A stretch of 64,000 bases of DNA from Sphingomonas populi (GCF_004208535.1 NZ_SGIS01000003.1:62001-126000), one strand, 5' to 3'; positions 43,454 through 55,566 are shown, numbered from the stretch's first letter. Numbers and translations: made by a program. The notes: generated by a model from the letters alone, not told the origin.

Positions 43454-46405
43454 ATGACGAACTTTTTCGCAACGCGGCACCGACTGGGCACCCGCACGTC
43501 GAGCCTCGCGCTGATGGGCCTGTTGGCGATGCCGACCGCAGCGATCGCCCAGCAGGCGCCCGCGACGCCGCCCGCCGCACAGCCGCAGGATTCCACCGCC
43601 GACACGCAGACCGAGGACATCGTCGTCACCGGCTTCCGCCAGAGCCTCCGCTCGGCGCTCAACGTCAAGAAGCAAGCGACCGGCGTGGTCGACGGGATCA
43701 ACGCCTCCGACATCGCCTCCTTCCCCGATGCCAACCTCGCCGATTCTCTCCAGCGCATCCCCGGCATCTCGATCGAACGCGACGGCGGCGAAGGGCGCCA
43801 GATCACCGTGCGCGGCCTCTCCGGCGATTTCAGCCGGACCCGGCTGAACGGGCTTGAATCGACGATCGCGACCACCGGCTCGACGCTTGGCGCGGGCATC
43901 AACAAGGGCCGCAGCTTCGATTACAGCGTGCTCGCGTCCGAACTGTTCAACTCGATCGTGGTGCGCAAAACCCAGTCGGCCGAGATCGACGAAGGCTCGC
44001 TCGGCGCGACGGTCGATCTTCAGACCGCGCGGCCGCTGGATTTGCCCGGCTTCCAGGCGGCGATTTCGGCGCAGACCGCGTATTACGATATCAACAAGAG
44101 CTTCGCGCCGCGCCTCGCCGGTTCGGTCAGCAAGACCTTCGCTGACGGTCGCATCGGCATCATGCTCTCCGGGGCGTACAGCAAGCGCAACGTCCAGGAG
44201 GACGCCTATTCGAACACCGTGCTCGCCGATTTCGGGGACGTGAACGGCGGCTTCTGCCCGATCGTACCCAATACGCCCGTCACGCCGGTCGATCCGCTGG
44301 TCGGCAGCAAGCCCGTCACCAATCCGTGCATTCCCGCGCCCGGCCAATTCCCCGGCTCGACCCCGTCAGCGTACAACACCGTCAATCGGCCCAACGTATT
44401 CGTGCCCAAGCTGCCCGGTTACGGTCGCTTCGTGAACAAGGAGGAGCGGATGGGCTTCGCCGGCACGTTGCAGGCCAAGCCGACCGATACCACGCTCATC
44501 ACCATCGACGGCGTGTTCGCGCGCTATAAACAACGTCAGAACGATCTCGCCACCAACCCGATCAGCCTCAACCGCGCCAACGGCACCGCGACCGCAGGGC
44601 TAACCGCCGCGCAACTCACTGGCCGCCCGAACATGAAGATCCGCGACGCGCAGGTCGATGCGAACGGCCAGCTCGTCTACGGCGTGTTCGACGATGTCGA
44701 TTTCAGCGTCACCAACAGCGAGAACCGATCGACCACAACCTTCTATCAGGCCGGTATCAACATCGACCAGAAGATCGGCGATACGGTCGATCTGCATCTG
44801 CAATACGGGCAGAGCCAGTCGATCTTCGACAATCCCTATTCCCGCCTCGTCACGTTCAGCCGCTTCGACAGCGACGGCTTCGTCTACGATGCGCGGACCA
44901 GCCCGACCCGGCCGATCCTCAGCTACGGGTTCGACGCGACCAACCCGAACAACTGGCAGTTCCTCAACGGCTACGACAACATTCGCGAGTTCACCAACAA
45001 GGTGACCAACCGGCTGCACACCGCGAAGGGCGACCTCAAGTGGCAGGTCAACGACCAGTTCACGGTCAAGGTCGGCGGCGCGTACAAGCGTTTCAACTTC
45101 ATCTCGGCGCGACAGCAGCGCATCGCCTCGACCACGACGATCCCGACGCTCGGCTCGGCGGGGCTGACGATCGGCGATGTCAGCACGGCGCCGATCAGCA
45201 TCAACACGATCGGCCTGCCGAACGGCGCAACGTCGAGCTTTGTCGTGCCGAATATCGGCAAGATCATGGATGCGTTCGGGGTCGATTGTTACTGCGTCAA
45301 CCAATATGGCGATTTCCGTCTGGGAAGCCTCGGCACCGGCGCGCAGGGCGACAATCGCTCGGTCCAGGAAGAGGATGTCAGCCCGTACCTTCAGTTCGAT
45401 TTCAACATGGATCTCGGCAGCATGGCGCTGCGCGGCGACGCCGGCATCCGTTACGCGCACACGCATCAATATTCGGAAGGCTTCGTTGGCATCGGCACCC
45501 CGGTCAACTTCACCCGAAACTACGAAGACTGGCTGCCGGCGTTGAACCTCGCGCTCGACATCACGCCAAAGCTGACCGCGCGCTTCGCGGCAGCCAAGGT
45601 GATGTCACGCCCGTCGCTCAGCTTCCTGACACCGGGCGGGTCGATCTCGACCGCCAACCCGCCCTTCTCGGCAACGGTCGGCAATCCGCAGCTCGATCCG
45701 TATCGCGCCACCAATCTCGACGCATCGATCGAATGGTATTTCCAGCCCGGCGCGCTGCTCTCGGTGGCCTATTTCCACAAGGACGTATCGAGCTTCGTCC
45801 AGCAGATCAGCTCGATCACGACCTATGCGGCGGCCGGCCTCCCGCTCGAACTGCTCACCCCGTCGCAAGACCCGAACACCACCACCACCATCACCTCCTA
45901 CGCCAATTCGGCGGGCGGCAAGATCGACGGGGTCGAGGTGCAGTATCAGCAGCCGTTCACCTTCCTGCCGGGCTTCCTCAAGCATTTCGGCACGATCCTC
46001 AACTATACGCACATCAAATCGAACATCAGCTACATCCTGACCACCAATGCCGCCGGGCCGACGTTCATCAGGCCGCTGACCAACGTCTCGCCGAATTCGG
46101 CGAATGCGACGCTGTATTACGAGGATGCGAAATTCTCGATCCGCGGTTCGCTCGCCTATCGTGACGAATATCTGCGCACGGTGCCGCTGCGCGCGGGCTA
46201 TGCGGATACGACCGGTTCGTATTCGAGCACCAACTTCGACATGTCGGCCTCCTACAAGCTGACCCCGCATGTCACGCTGACGGTAGATGCGATCAACCTC
46301 ACCAACCAGCCGACCAGCTATTGGGACGGCGAGGATCGCCGCGACCAGCAGATCTACAGTTCCACCGGACGCCAGTTCTTCTTCGGCGCGCGCTACAAGT
46401 TCTGA
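43454..46405 (+). CDS. TonB-dependent receptor of the pectin unit
   Basis: A 983-residue receptor of the Caulobacter/Xanthomonas carbohydrate type. The ATG at 43454 has GGGAGTGGA upstream and gives a signal peptide (1-33, AIAQ). The plug holds DIVVTGFRQSLRSALNVKKQ, DASFPDANLADSLQRIPG-like and ERDGGEGRQITVRGLSGDFS motifs, and the barrel ends in FFFGARYKF. Proximity to the PL22 lyase suggests uptake of oligogalacturonides. It ends 28 bases from the convergent efflux gene with no obvious terminator hairpin. Confidence 0.9.
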   Translation: MTNFFATRHRLGTRTSSLALMGLLAMPTAAIAQQAPATPPAAQPQDSTADTQTEDIVVTGFRQSLRSALNVKKQATGVVDGINASDIASFPDANLADSLQRIPGISIERDGGEGRQITVRGLSGDFSRTRLNGLESTIATTGSTLGAGINKGRSFDYSVLASELFNSIVVRKTQSAEIDEGSLGATVDLQTARPLDLPGFQAAISAQTAYYDINKSFAPRLAGSVSKTFADGRIGIMLSGAYSKRNVQEDAYSNTVLADFGDVNGGFCPIVPNTPVTPVDPLVGSKPVTNPCIPAPGQFPGSTPSAYNTVNRPNVFVPKLPGYGRFVNKEERMGFAGTLQAKPTDTTLITIDGVFARYKQRQNDLATNPISLNRANGTATAGLTAAQLTGRPNMKIRDAQVDANGQLVYGVFDDVDFSVTNSENRSTTTFYQAGINIDQKIGDTVDLHLQYGQSQSIFDNPYSRLVTFSRFDSDGFVYDARTSPTRPILSYGFDATNPNNWQFLNGYDNIREFTNKVTNRLHTAKGDLKWQVNDQFTVKVGGAYKRFNFISARQQRIASTTTIPTLGSAGLTIGDVSTAPISINTIGLPNGATSSFVVPNIGKIMDAFGVDCYCVNQYGDFRLGSLGTGAQGDNRSVQEEDVSPYLQFDFNMDLGSMALRGDAGIRYAHTHQYSEGFVGIGTPVNFTRNYEDWLPALNLALDITPKLTARFAAAKVMSRPSLSFLTPGGSISTANPPFSATVGNPQLDPYRATNLDASIEWYFQPGALLSVAYFHKDVSSFVQQISSITTYAAAGLPLELLTPSQDPNTTTTITSYANSAGGKIDGVEVQYQQPFTFLPGFLKHFGTILNYTHIKSNISYILTTNAAGPTFIRPLTNVSPNSANATLYYEDAKFSIRGSLAYRDEYLRTVPLRAGYADTTGSYSSTNFDMSASYKLTPHVTLTVDAINLTNQPTSYWDGEDRRDQQIYSSTGRQFFFGARYKF

Positions 46406-46433
46406 TCGACCGGCACAGGCGTGAAGGCCGCGA

Positions 46434-47876
46434 TCAGCGCGCGGTCGGATCGCCCGCCTGCCAACCCCCGCCGAGCGCCTGAATCAGCGCGACGGCGATG
46501 GTCTGGCGATCCGACTGGATCTGGATCAGCGCGCGCCGCGCCGACAGCGCGGTCGCCTGCGCGCTGACCACGTCGGTGAAGACGACGATGCCCGATTGAT
46601 ACTGGAAGCGCACCGATGCCTCGCTGCGATCCGCCGCGACCGACGCTTCGCGCAACAGCGCCTCCTGCCGCGCGAGGATCGCCGTCGCCGCGAGATTGTC
46701 CTGCACATCCTGGAACGCGGTCAGCGTCACTTGCCGGTAATTGGCGACCGCCGCGTCATAAGCGGCGCGATCCGCCGCGACGCGCGCACGCCGGGCGCCG
46801 GCATCGAAGATCGTCTGGGCGAGCGATGCGCCAACCGACCACAAAGACGCCGCCGAACTGAACAGCCCGGACAGCGTGTTGTTGTTGAACCCACCGCTGC
46901 CGGTCAGGCTGAGCGCGGGAAAGAAAGCGGCGCGATCGACGCCGATCTGCGCGTTCGCAGCCGCCACCTGCCGCTCGGCGGCGGCGATGTCAGGCCGGCG
47001 TTCAAGCAGCGTCGATGGGATCGCGACCGGCACGTCGGGCGTCGCGGGCGACCAGCCCGGCACCGCCGCCAGCGTGAAGGCAGCGGCATTTTCGCCGACC
47101 AGCACCGCGATCGCATCCTCGAACTGCGCGCGCGTGCGCTTCTGGCCTTCGAGGTCGGATCGTGCCGAGGCGAGTTGCGACTGGCCCTGGAACACGTCGC
47201 TATGCGGTGCGATCCCGGCATTGTAGCGGTTGGTCGCGATCTGGAGTGACCGCTGATACGCCGCGACCGTCGCGCTCAGGCTGGCGATCTGCGCGTCGGT
47301 GGCGCGCAGGCCGAGGTAGTTGGTGGCGAGTTCGCCATCGATCGCCAGTTGCGCGGAGGCGAGGTCGGCGCGGCGTGCCTGCTCGGTCGCGCGCGCGTTG
47401 GCGACGGTGTTGGCGATTTGCCCGAACAGATCGGGCTGCCAGCTTCCGTCGAGCCCGACGCGGTAACTGGTCTGCGCGTTCCCGCCGCCCGGCGACGCGA
47501 CGCCATTGGTGACGATGGTGCGCGATCCGCCACTTTCCGAATGCGTTACCGATCCGCTCGCCGAGACGGTCGGAAACAGGCTGGCACGCGCCTCGCGCGT
47601 CGTCGCCCGTGCCTGTCGGTAGCTCGCGGCGGCCTGCGCGATCGTCTGGTTATGGGCGTGGGCGCGCACGATCAGATCGTCGAGCGTCGCGTCGCCGAAG
47701 CCGCTCCACCAGTCGGCACGCGGCGCCTGATCGGACGGGTTCGCCGGCTGCCAGCCGTCGACCGGCTTCCACGTCGGGGCCGCCGCGACCTCGGGCCGCG
47801 CATAGTGCGGCGCCAGCGAGCACCCCGCCAGCGCCAGCAGCGGAAGAAGCGAAGCGGAAAGGATCGGCTTGGTCAT
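46434..47876 (-). CDS. RND efflux outer-membrane factor (OprM/NodT lipoprotein)
   Basis: A 480-residue TolC-like lipoprotein. The lipobox LALAGC puts the lipidated Cys at residue 19; two OEP repeats follow with the long helices QAAASYRQARATTREARASLFP and AERQVAAANAQIGVDRAAFFP typical of NodT. It forms the outer-membrane duct of the pump encoded just upstream. Its start overlaps the stop of the MdtC-like gene by 4 bases, which ties it to the same operon. Confidence 0.9.
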   Translation of the reverse strand: MTKPILSASLLPLLALAGCSLAPHYARPEVAAAPTWKPVDGWQPANPSDQAPRADWWSGFGDATLDDLIVRAHAHNQTIAQAAASYRQARATTREARASLFPTVSASGSVTHSESGGSRTIVTNGVASPGGGNAQTSYRVGLDGSWQPDLFGQIANTVANARATEQARRADLASAQLAIDGELATNYLGLRATDAQIASLSATVAAYQRSLQIATNRYNAGIAPHSDVFQGQSQLASARSDLEGQKRTRAQFEDAIAVLVGENAAAFTLAAVPGWSPATPDVPVAIPSTLLERRPDIAAAERQVAAANAQIGVDRAAFFPALSLTGSGGFNNNTLSGLFSSAASLWSVGASLAQTIFDAGARRARVAADRAAYDAAVANYRQVTLTAFQDVQDNLAATAILARQEALLREASVAADRSEASVRFQYQSGIVVFTDVVSAQATALSARRALIQIQSDRQTIAVALIQALGGGWQAGDPTAR

Positions 47877-50800
47877 GCGGGAAGCTCGCTAAGGGTCGAT
47901 CGCCGCGCGTGCGCGCGGCGCGAGGTCAGGCGGTCGAGATAGATGTAGACGACCGGCGTGGTGATGAGCGTCAGCAACTGGCTGGCGATCAGCCCGCCGA
48001 TGATCGCGATGCCGAGCGGCTGGCGCAGTTCCGCCCCCTCGCCGAAGCCGATCGCCAGCGGCAGCGCGCCGAGTGCCGCCGCGATCGTCGTCATCAGGAT
48101 CGGGCGGAAGCGCAGCAGGCTCGCCTCGCGGGCTGCGGCCTCGGCGCTGATGCCGCGCGTGCGCTGCGCATGGATCGCGAAATCGATGATGAGGATCGCG
48201 TTCTTCTTGACGATGCCGAGCAGCAGGAAAACGCCGATCAGCGCGATGATCGAGAAGTCCATGCCAAACAGCATCAGCGCCAACACCGCGCCCACGCCTG
48301 CGGCGGGCAAGGTCGACAGCACCGTCAGCGGGTGGACCAAGCTTTCGTAGAGGATGCCGAGCACGATGTAGATCGTGACCAGCGCTGCGAGGATCAACAG
48401 CGGTTGCTCGCCCTGCGATTGCTGCGAGGTCGCCGCCTGTCCGGCGAAGCGGCCGTGGACGGTGGTCGGCATGCCGATCTGCGCTTCGGTATCGGCGATC
48501 GCGGCCTGCGCGGTGGAGAGCGCGACGCCGGGCGCGGTATCGAACGAGATGGTCGTAGAAACCTCGGTCCCGTCATGGTTGACGCTGGCGGCGGTCGCGG
48601 CCTGCCCGAACGACGAGATCGCGTCCAGCGGCACCATCGTGCGCGGCGTGTTGCTGAGCGCGGCGCCGGTCGAGGGGCTGCGCAGCGCCGGATTGGTCGG
48701 CACCGCCGCCGTCGCGGCGGAGGCGGATTTGCCGGTCGAACTTGTCGTCGCGGCGGCGCCCGTCACCGTCGTCGCCGACGTGGCGGTCGTCGTGGCGTTG
48801 TTGGTGGCGGTCGCGTTCGGACCCGTGGCGATCACCGCATCCGCCCTGGCGGGCACGCGCACATCGGGGAGCGCGTGCGGGCCGGTAGTCGCGGTCTCGG
48901 GCCAGCCGAGGATCACGCTATACTGGTTCACGTCCTGGTAGATGTTGGCGACGCTGCGCTGGCCGAACGAATCGTACAAAGCGTTATCGACATCGAGCGA
49001 GGTGATGCCGAGCCGCGCCGCGCTGTCATGGTCGATGGTGACGAAGCTCTCGACGCCATTCTCGGCGAAGTCGCTGTCCACGTTCTTCAACTCGCGCCGC
49101 GCCTGAAGCGCGGTCGCAAGCTTCTGCGACCACAATTTCAACGCGGCGCTGCTGTCGGCGACGAGCGTATATTGATAGGTTGAATTGGACTGGCGCGCGC
49201 CGACCCGCAAATCCTGCACCGGCATCAGGAACAGCCGGATGCCCGCGACCGGCTGGAGCTTGCGCTGGAGCCGCGCGATGATCTCGGGTTCCTTCGCGCC
49301 GTGGCGCTTGCCGACAGGTTTCAGCGACACCATCATGAACGCACTGCCCGCGCGGCTGCCGCCGGTGAAGCCGACCACGGTCGAGACGGCGGGATCGGCC
49401 TTGATGATGCCGACCACCTGCTTGAGCTTGCCCTGCATATCCTGGAACGACACGCTCTGGTCGGCGCGCACGCCCGCCATCAGCAGCGGCGATTGCTGTT
49501 GCGGGAAGAAACCCTTTGGCACGGCGACATACAGCCACGCGGTCATCACGATCACCGCGATCAGCAGGAAGACGACGAGCGGCTTCATCACCAGCGCCCA
49601 ATCGAGCGCGCGCGCATAGCCGCGCTCGATGCGCTGATAGCCACGCTCCAACACGCGCGCGACGCGGCCGGGCTGGCGGTCGTGCTCGGGGACTTTCAGG
49701 AACCACGCACACAGCATCGGCGTGGTGGTGAGCGACAGCACCAGGCTGATGAGCACCGCCGCCGACAAGGTCACCGCGAATTCGCGGAACAGCCGCCCGA
49801 CGATGCCGCCCATGAACAGCAAAGGGATGAACACCGCGACCAGGCTGATGCTGATCGACAGCACCGTGAAGCCGACCTCGGACGCGCCTTTGATCGCCGC
49901 CTCAAACCGCCCCATCCCCGCTTCGAGATGCCGCGTGGTGTTCTCCAGCACGACGATCGCATCGTCGACGACGAAGCCCGTCGCCACCGTGATCGCCATC
50001 AGCGACAGGTTGTTGAGGCTGAACCCGAGCAGATACATCACGCCGAACGTGCCGAGCAGTGACATCACCGTCGCCGTCGCCGGGATCATCGTCGCGCGCA
50101 GATCGCGCAGGAATGCGAACACCACCACGATCACGAGGATCAGCGCGACCAGCACGGTGATCTCGATCTCACGCAGCGAAGCGCGGATCGAGCTGGTGCG
50201 GTCCATCGCCACGTCGAGCTTAATGTCGGGCGGCAATTGCTCGCGCAGCGCGGGCAGTTCCGCCTTGATCTGGTTGACCATCCGTATCAAATTCGCGCCC
50301 GGCTGCTGCGTGATGTTGACGATGATCGCGCGCTTGCCGTTGAACAGCCCGAGCGTGCGCGTGTCGGCCACGCTGTCCGTCACCGTCGCGATATCGCCGA
50401 GCCGCACCGCCGACGCACCGCGCCACGCCACCACCAGCGGGCGGTAATCGGCGGCGCTCTTGCCGGCCGCGTTGGTGTAGATCTGCCACGAGCGGCCGTT
50501 GGCGCCCTCGACCAGCCCCTTGGGGCGATTGGCGTTCGACGCTTCGATCGCGGCGCGGACATCCTCCATCGCGATGCCGTAAGAGTTGATCTGATACGGG
50601 TTCACCGACACCCGCACCGCCGGCAACGACCCGCCGCCAAGCTCGACATCGCCGACGCCCTGGATCTGCGACATGCGCTGCTGGATGATGTTCGACACCG
50701 CATCGTAGATTTGCCCGGCGGTGCGCGTGTCCGAGGTCAGCGCGAGCGTCACCACCGGCTGGTTGGCGGGGTTGACCTTGCGATAGGTCGGGTTCTGCCG

Positions 50801-51169
50801 CAGCGTCGCGGGCAGATCGACGCGTGCGGCGTTGATCGCCGCCTGCACCTCGCGCGCGGCGCCGTCGATGTTCTTCGACAGATCGAATTGCAGCGTGATC
50901 CGCGTCGAGCCGAGCGAACTTGACGAGGTCATTTCGTTGACCCCGGCGATCGTCGACAACCGCCGTTCGAGCGGCGTCGCGATGCTCTGCGCCATCACGT
51001 CGGGGCTCGCGCCGGCAAGGCTCGCCGATACGCTGATGACCGGGAAATCAACCTGCGGCAGCGGCGCCACCGGCAGCGAGAAGAACGCCGCGATCCCCGC
51101 CAGCGCGAGGCCGATCGTCAGCAGAATCGTGGCGATCGGCCGCCGGATGAAGGGTGCCGAAAGGTTCAT
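47873..51169 (-). CDS. RND efflux pump subunit, MdtC-like, with an unusual insertion
   Basis: A 1098-residue inner-membrane drug/proton antiporter subunit. The family's TM4 motif [20 protein letters not shown] is present, as are twelve hydrophobic segments and the late [14 protein letters not shown]. It should pair with the MdtB-like subunit to export drugs, bile-like agents or metals. About residues 774-842 are an Ala/Thr/Ser/Asn-rich low-complexity insertion between VRVPA and TMVPLDAI, in the periplasmic porter/docking region where relatives have only a short linker. The insertion explains the length beyond the usual 1025-1040. Confidence 0.9.
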   Translation of the reverse strand: MNLSAPFIRRPIATILLTIGLALAGIAAFFSLPVAPLPQVDFPVISVSASLAGASPDVMAQSIATPLERRLSTIAGVNEMTSSSSLGSTRITLQFDLSKNIDGAAREVQAAINAARVDLPATLRQNPTYRKVNPANQPVVTLALTSDTRTAGQIYDAVSNIIQQRMSQIQGVGDVELGGGSLPAVRVSVNPYQINSYGIAMEDVRAAIEASNANRPKGLVEGANGRSWQIYTNAAGKSAADYRPLVVAWRGASAVRLGDIATVTDSVADTRTLGLFNGKRAIIVNITQQPGANLIRMVNQIKAELPALREQLPPDIKLDVAMDRTSSIRASLREIEITVLVALILVIVVVFAFLRDLRATMIPATATVMSLLGTFGVMYLLGFSLNNLSLMAITVATGFVVDDAIVVLENTTRHLEAGMGRFEAAIKGASEVGFTVLSISISLVAVFIPLLFMGGIVGRLFREFAVTLSAAVLISLVLSLTTTPMLCAWFLKVPEHDRQPGRVARVLERGYQRIERGYARALDWALVMKPLVVFLLIAVIVMTAWLYVAVPKGFFPQQQSPLLMAGVRADQSVSFQDMQGKLKQVVGIIKADPAVSTVVGFTGGSRAGSAFMMVSLKPVGKRHGAKEPEIIARLQRKLQPVAGIRLFLMPVQDLRVGARQSNSTYQYTLVADSSAALKLWSQKLATALQARRELKNVDSDFAENGVESFVTIDHDSAARLGITSLDVDNALYDSFGQRSVANIYQDVNQYSVILGWPETATTGPHALPDVRVPARADAVIATGPNATATNNATTTATSATTVTGAAATTSSTGKSASAATAAVPTNPALRSPSTGAALSNTPRTMVPLDAISSFGQAATAASVNHDGTEVSTTISFDTAPGVALSTAQAAIADTEAQIGMPTTVHGRFAGQAATSQQSQGEQPLLILAALVTIYIVLGILYESLVHPLTVLSTLPAAGVGAVLALMLFGMDFSIIALIGVFLLLGIVKKNAILIIDFAIHAQRTRGISAEAAAREASLLRFRPILMTTIAAALGALPLAIGFGEGAELRQPLGIAIIGGLIASQLLTLITTPVVYIYLDRLTSRRAHARRSTLSELPA

Positions 51170-54100
51170 GGCCGCGCTTCGGGGCCGATGTCAGGCGACG
51201 AGCGCACACCCCATCCGCGCCGCGCCAGCGATTGCTGCGCGCGGTCGAAATAGAGGTACACGACCGGGGTCGTGAAGATCGTCAGCAACTGGCTGACCAG
51301 CAACCCGCCGAAGATTGCAATGCCGAGCGGGCGGCGCAGTTCCGCCCCCTCACCCATGCCAACCATCAGCGGCACCGCCGCGAACAAGGCCGCCAGCGTC
51401 GTCATCAGGATCGGGCGGAAGCGCAAAATCGCCGCCTGCCGGATCGCCTCGATCGGCGGCAACCCCTCGTCGCGCTCGGCGGCGATGGCGAAGTCGATCA
51501 TCATGATCGCGTTCTTCTTGACGATGCCGATCAGTAGCACGATGCCGATGATGCCGATCACGTCGAGATCATGCCCCGTCACCCACAAAGCGAACAGCGC
51601 GCCGACCGCCGCCGAGGGTAAGGTCGACAAAATGGTGACCGGGTGGATGAAGCTCTCGTACAGCACCCCCAGCACGATGTAGACGCACACGATCGCGGCC
51701 AGGATCAGGTAGAGCTGGTTGGTCAGCGAATTGGCGAATGCACCCGCGGCGCCGAGGAAGGTCGTCGAAATACCGGCCTTGACGTTGAGCGTCGCGAGCT
51801 TGGCCTTGATCGCATCGACCGCACTGCCCAGCGACACGCCCGGCGCGGTATCGAACCCGATCGTCGCCGCCGGGAATTGCGCGACGTGCGTGACCTGAAG
51901 CGGCGAACTGCCCTCGCGGATCGTTGCGATCGCGCTGAGCGGCGTCGCCCCCCCGGATGCCTGAAGGTGCAGCAGCCCAAGCGATTGCGGATCGGTCAGC
52001 AGCCCCGGTGCCGCTTCGAGGATGACACGATACTGCGTCGTCTCGGTGAAGATCGTCGAGACGATGCGCTGGCCGAACGCCGAATACAGCGCATCATCAA
52101 CGCTCGACGCGGTGATGTCGAGCCGCGCGGCGGTGTCCCGGTCGATGTTGATGAACGCGGCCGAACCTTGCGCGCCGGCGTCGGTGGTCACGTTGCGGAC
52201 CTTGCTAACCGATTGCAGCGCGGCGGCGATGCGCTTGGCCTCGGCGGTAACATCGGCGGTGTTCGATCCTTCGACAGACAGCCGGTATTGCGTTGGGCCG
52301 CTCTCGGCGTCGATCGTCAGATCCTGCGTCGGCTGGAGGTACAAAGTCACCCCGGCGATGCGATCGACCGCTTGGGTCAGCCGCTGCATCACCTTGGCCT
52401 GGCTGTCGTGGCTTTCCTTGAGGTTGATGAACATGCTGCCGGAGTTGAGCGTCGCATTGTCCGAGCCATCGACCCCGACGAATGCCGACAGCGACGCGAC
52501 ATCGCCATCAGCGAGGATCGCCTTGGCCGCTTGCGCCTGAAGCGCGGCCATCTTGTCGTAGGATACGCTTGTCGACGCGACGAGCCGCGCCTGCAACTGG
52601 CCGGTATCCTGTGTCGGGAACAGCCCCTTGGGAATGACGAGGTACAGCAGCACGGTGAGCGCAAGCGTGCCGATCGCCACCAGCAACGTCGCGAACCGCC
52701 GATCGAGCACGAAGCCGAGCGCCTTGGCATACCGCTGCTCGACCCGCTCGAACAGCGCGGCGGACCGTTGCGCGACCCGGCTCGGCTTCTCGTCGGCAGG
52801 GGCTTTCAGCCAGCGCGCCGATAGCATCGGCGTCAGCGTCAGCGACACCACCGCCGAAATCAGGATCGTCACCGCCAGCGTCACCGCGAACTCGCGGAAC
52901 AGCCGGCCGACGATATCGCCCATGAACAACAAAGGGATCAGCACCGCGATCAGCGAGACGGTGAGCGAGATGATCGTGAAGCCAATCTCCGCCGCGCCCT
53001 TCAGCGCCGCCTCGAACGGCGGAACGCCCTCCTCGATATGGCGCTGGATATTCTCGATCATCACGATCGCATCGTCGACGACGAAGCCGGTCGCGATCGT
53101 CAGCGCCATCAGCGAGAGGTTATCGAGGCTGTAATCGAGCAGATACATCACCCCGAACGTGCCGATCAGCGAGATCGGCACCGCCAGCCCCGCCACCAAC
53201 GTCGCGCGGCCGGAGTGCAGGAAGAAGAAGATCACCAGCACGACGAGCAGCACCGCCAGCACCAGCTCGAACTCGACATCGCTGACCGAAGCGCGGATGC
53301 CGGTGGTGCGATCGGCGATCACCTTGGCGTCGAGCCCGGCGGGCAGGCTCTTGAGCAGCACCGGAAGCTGGGTCTTGATCGCGTCGGTGGTCTGGATGAC
53401 GTTCGCGCCGGGCTGGCGCTGGACGTTGAGGATGATCGCCGGCGTGGTGCCCGCGAGCGCGCCGAGCCGCGCGTTCTCCGCACCTTCCATCACCTGCGCG
53501 ACTTGCGACAGCCGCACCGGCGCGTTGCTGGCGTAGCTGACGATCAGGTTCTTGTAATCATCGACCGTTTCCAACTGGTCGTTGGCGTTGATCTGGTACG
53601 ATCGGTTCGGCCCGTCGAAGCTGCCCTTGGCGCTGTTGGCATTGGCATTGTCGATCGCGGTGCGAAGTTGCGACAGCGACAGGCCATAGCTCGCCAGAGC
53701 CTGCGTATCCGCGCGAATCCGCATCGCCGGCTTCTGCCCACCGGCGAGGCTGACGAGGCCGACACCGCTGATCTGGCTGATCTTCTGCGCGAGCCGCGTA
53801 TCGACGATCGACTGCACTTGCGTCAGCGGCATCGTCTTCGAGCTGATCGCGATCGTCAGGATCGGTGCATCGGCGGGGTTGACCTTGGCGTAGACCGGCG
53901 GCGCGGGCAAATCGGCTGGCAGCAGCGCCGACGACGCGTTGATCGCCGCCTGCACTTCCTGCTCGGCGACATCGAGGCCCTCGCTCAGCCCGAATTGCAG
54001 CGTGATGACCGAAGCGCCCGCCGAACTGGTCGAGGCCATCCGCGTCAGCCCCGGCATTTCGCCGAACTGGCGTTCAAGCGGCGCGGTGACCGTCTGGCTC

Positions 54101-54276
54101 ATCACCTCCGGGCTGCCGCCCGGATAGAGCGTCGTCACCTCGATCGTCGGGTAATCGACCTCGGGCAGCGCCGACAGCGACAGCATGCGGAAGCCGACGA
54201 GGCCGGCCAGCACGATGCCGACCATCAGCAGCGCGGTCGCGACCGGGCGGAGGATGAATATGCGCGAAGGGCTCAT
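51166..54276 (-). CDS. RND efflux pump subunit, MdtB-like
   Basis: A 1036-residue RND transporter of normal length. It has the [19 protein letters not shown] motif with the TM4 Asp pair, the N-terminal [17 protein letters not shown] helix and the C-terminal [20 protein letters not shown]. In the MdtABC system B and C form a mixed trimer. It overlaps the MdtC-like gene by 4 bases and follows the adaptor gene by 12 bases, so all four efflux genes are one minus-strand operon. Confidence 0.9.
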   Translation of the reverse strand: MSPSRIFILRPVATALLMVGIVLAGLVGFRMLSLSALPEVDYPTIEVTTLYPGGSPEVMSQTVTAPLERQFGEMPGLTRMASTSSAGASVITLQFGLSEGLDVAEQEVQAAINASSALLPADLPAPPVYAKVNPADAPILTIAISSKTMPLTQVQSIVDTRLAQKISQISGVGLVSLAGGQKPAMRIRADTQALASYGLSLSQLRTAIDNANANSAKGSFDGPNRSYQINANDQLETVDDYKNLIVSYASNAPVRLSQVAQVMEGAENARLGALAGTTPAIILNVQRQPGANVIQTTDAIKTQLPVLLKSLPAGLDAKVIADRTTGIRASVSDVEFELVLAVLLVVLVIFFFLHSGRATLVAGLAVPISLIGTFGVMYLLDYSLDNLSLMALTIATGFVVDDAIVMIENIQRHIEEGVPPFEAALKGAAEIGFTIISLTVSLIAVLIPLLFMGDIVGRLFREFAVTLAVTILISAVVSLTLTPMLSARWLKAPADEKPSRVAQRSAALFERVEQRYAKALGFVLDRRFATLLVAIGTLALTVLLYLVIPKGLFPTQDTGQLQARLVASTSVSYDKMAALQAQAAKAILADGDVASLSAFVGVDGSDNATLNSGSMFINLKESHDSQAKVMQRLTQAVDRIAGVTLYLQPTQDLTIDAESGPTQYRLSVEGSNTADVTAEAKRIAAALQSVSKVRNVTTDAGAQGSAAFINIDRDTAARLDITASSVDDALYSAFGQRIVSTIFTETTQYRVILEAAPGLLTDPQSLGLLHLQASGGATPLSAIATIREGSSPLQVTHVAQFPAATIGFDTAPGVSLGSAVDAIKAKLATLNVKAGISTTFLGAAGAFANSLTNQLYLILAAIVCVYIVLGVLYESFIHPVTILSTLPSAAVGALFALWVTGHDLDVIGIIGIVLLIGIVKKNAIMMIDFAIAAERDEGLPPIEAIRQAAILRFRPILMTTLAALFAAVPLMVGMGEGAELRRPLGIAIFGGLLVSQLLTIFTTPVVYLYFDRAQQSLARRGWGVRSSPDIGPEARP

Positions 54277-54288
54277 GGCGTGCGCCGA

Positions 54289-55566
54289 TCAGCCGCGATT
54301 GCGCCGACGACGCCCACCACCAGCACCCGCCGCCGGCTTGTCACCGGGCAATGCCACCTTGGCACCTTCGCTCAGCCGGTCGCCGCCATCGGTGATGACG
54401 ATGTCGCCGACGTTGAGGCCACTCACCACCTGCACCTTGTCGGCGGAGGCGATGCCGGCGTTGATCGTGCGTTGGGTCACCGTCTTGTCCGGCTTTAGCA
54501 GCCACACGAAGCTGATATCCTGCCCCGATCGCACCGCCGCCGGCGGTATCGTCACCGCCTGACGGATCGTATCGACGGTCAGGCGGACGTTGACGAACTG
54601 GCTTGGGTAAAGCTGGCCGCTCGCATTGGCGAAGCGCGCCTTGCCCTTGATCGTGCCGGTGGTGGTATCGACCTGATTGTCGAGGGTCGAGAACCGCCCC
54701 TGATCGAGTGTCTGCGTGCGAGTCCGGTCGAGCGCGATCGCGGGGATATCGGCGCCCTGCGCGATGCGCTTGCCGATCGCCGGCGCCTGATCCTGCGGCA
54801 CCGCGAATTCGACATCGATCGGCTGGAGCGTCGTCACCACGGCGATGCCGTTGGTATCACCCGCGCCGATGTAATTGCCGACATCGACCACGCGCAAGCC
54901 GACCCGCCCGGTCACCGGAGACACGACGCGGGTGAAACCGAGGTTGATCTGCGCCTGCTGGACCTGTCCGCGATCGATCGCGATCGTGCCTTCGAGCTGT
55001 TTGGCGGTCGCCGCCTGCGTGTCGACATCCTGCCGCGCGATCGAATCCTGTCCAAGCAACGTCTGGTAGCGGCCAAGTTGCACGCGCGCGTTGGCAAGCT
55101 GGGCACGATCGCGGATCAGCGCGCCCTGTGCTTGCAGCAACGCCGCCTGATACGGTCGCGGATCGATGATCGCGAGCGTCTCGCCCTTACGGACGAGCTG
55201 CCCCTCGCGGTAGAGCACTTGCGTGATCGTGCCCGACACTTGCGGGCGGATCGTGACGGTCGCGGCGGGCGTGACCGTGCCGAGCGCCTCGACCTGGATC
55301 GGCAGATCGGCGCGGACCGCCTTGACGGTGCCGACCGTGGTCGGCTGCCCGCCGCCGCGTCGGCCACCGCCACCACCCGGGCCGCCGCCGCGCGTACCCG
55401 TACCCGAGCTGGAATGCGCCAGCCACACCGCGCCGAGCACGACCAAAACCAGCACGACGATGCCAGCGATCCAGCTCAACACACGTCCCCGCCGACTGAT
55501 CGGTCGCGGCGCATCCGCTACGATATCGTCTCGGTAACGTGGGGAGGAAGGGTCGACCTCGGTCAT
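54289..55566 (-). CDS. RND periplasmic adaptor (MdtA-like membrane fusion protein)
   Basis: A 425-residue adaptor with an N-terminal membrane anchor (about 30-50), a biotinyl/lipoyl half-motif (VTPAATVTIRPQVSGTITQVLYREGQLV), a coiled-coil hairpin (about 145-205) and the beta-barrel and membrane-proximal domains. Residues 55-74 are a Gly/Arg-rich linker after the anchor, and the C terminus ends GGGRRRRNRG; both are uncommon in MdtA. It is the first gene of the efflux operon. Confidence 0.9.
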   Translation of the reverse strand: MTEVDPSSPRYRDDIVADAPRPISRRGRVLSWIAGIVVLVLVVLGAVWLAHSSSGTGTRGGGPGGGGGRRGGGQPTTVGTVKAVRADLPIQVEALGTVTPAATVTIRPQVSGTITQVLYREGQLVRKGETLAIIDPRPYQAALLQAQGALIRDRAQLANARVQLGRYQTLLGQDSIARQDVDTQAATAKQLEGTIAIDRGQVQQAQINLGFTRVVSPVTGRVGLRVVDVGNYIGAGDTNGIAVVTTLQPIDVEFAVPQDQAPAIGKRIAQGADIPAIALDRTRTQTLDQGRFSTLDNQVDTTTGTIKGKARFANASGQLYPSQFVNVRLTVDTIRQAVTIPPAAVRSGQDISFVWLLKPDKTVTQRTINAGIASADKVQVVSGLNVGDIVITDGGDRLSEGAKVALPGDKPAAGAGGGRRRRNRG

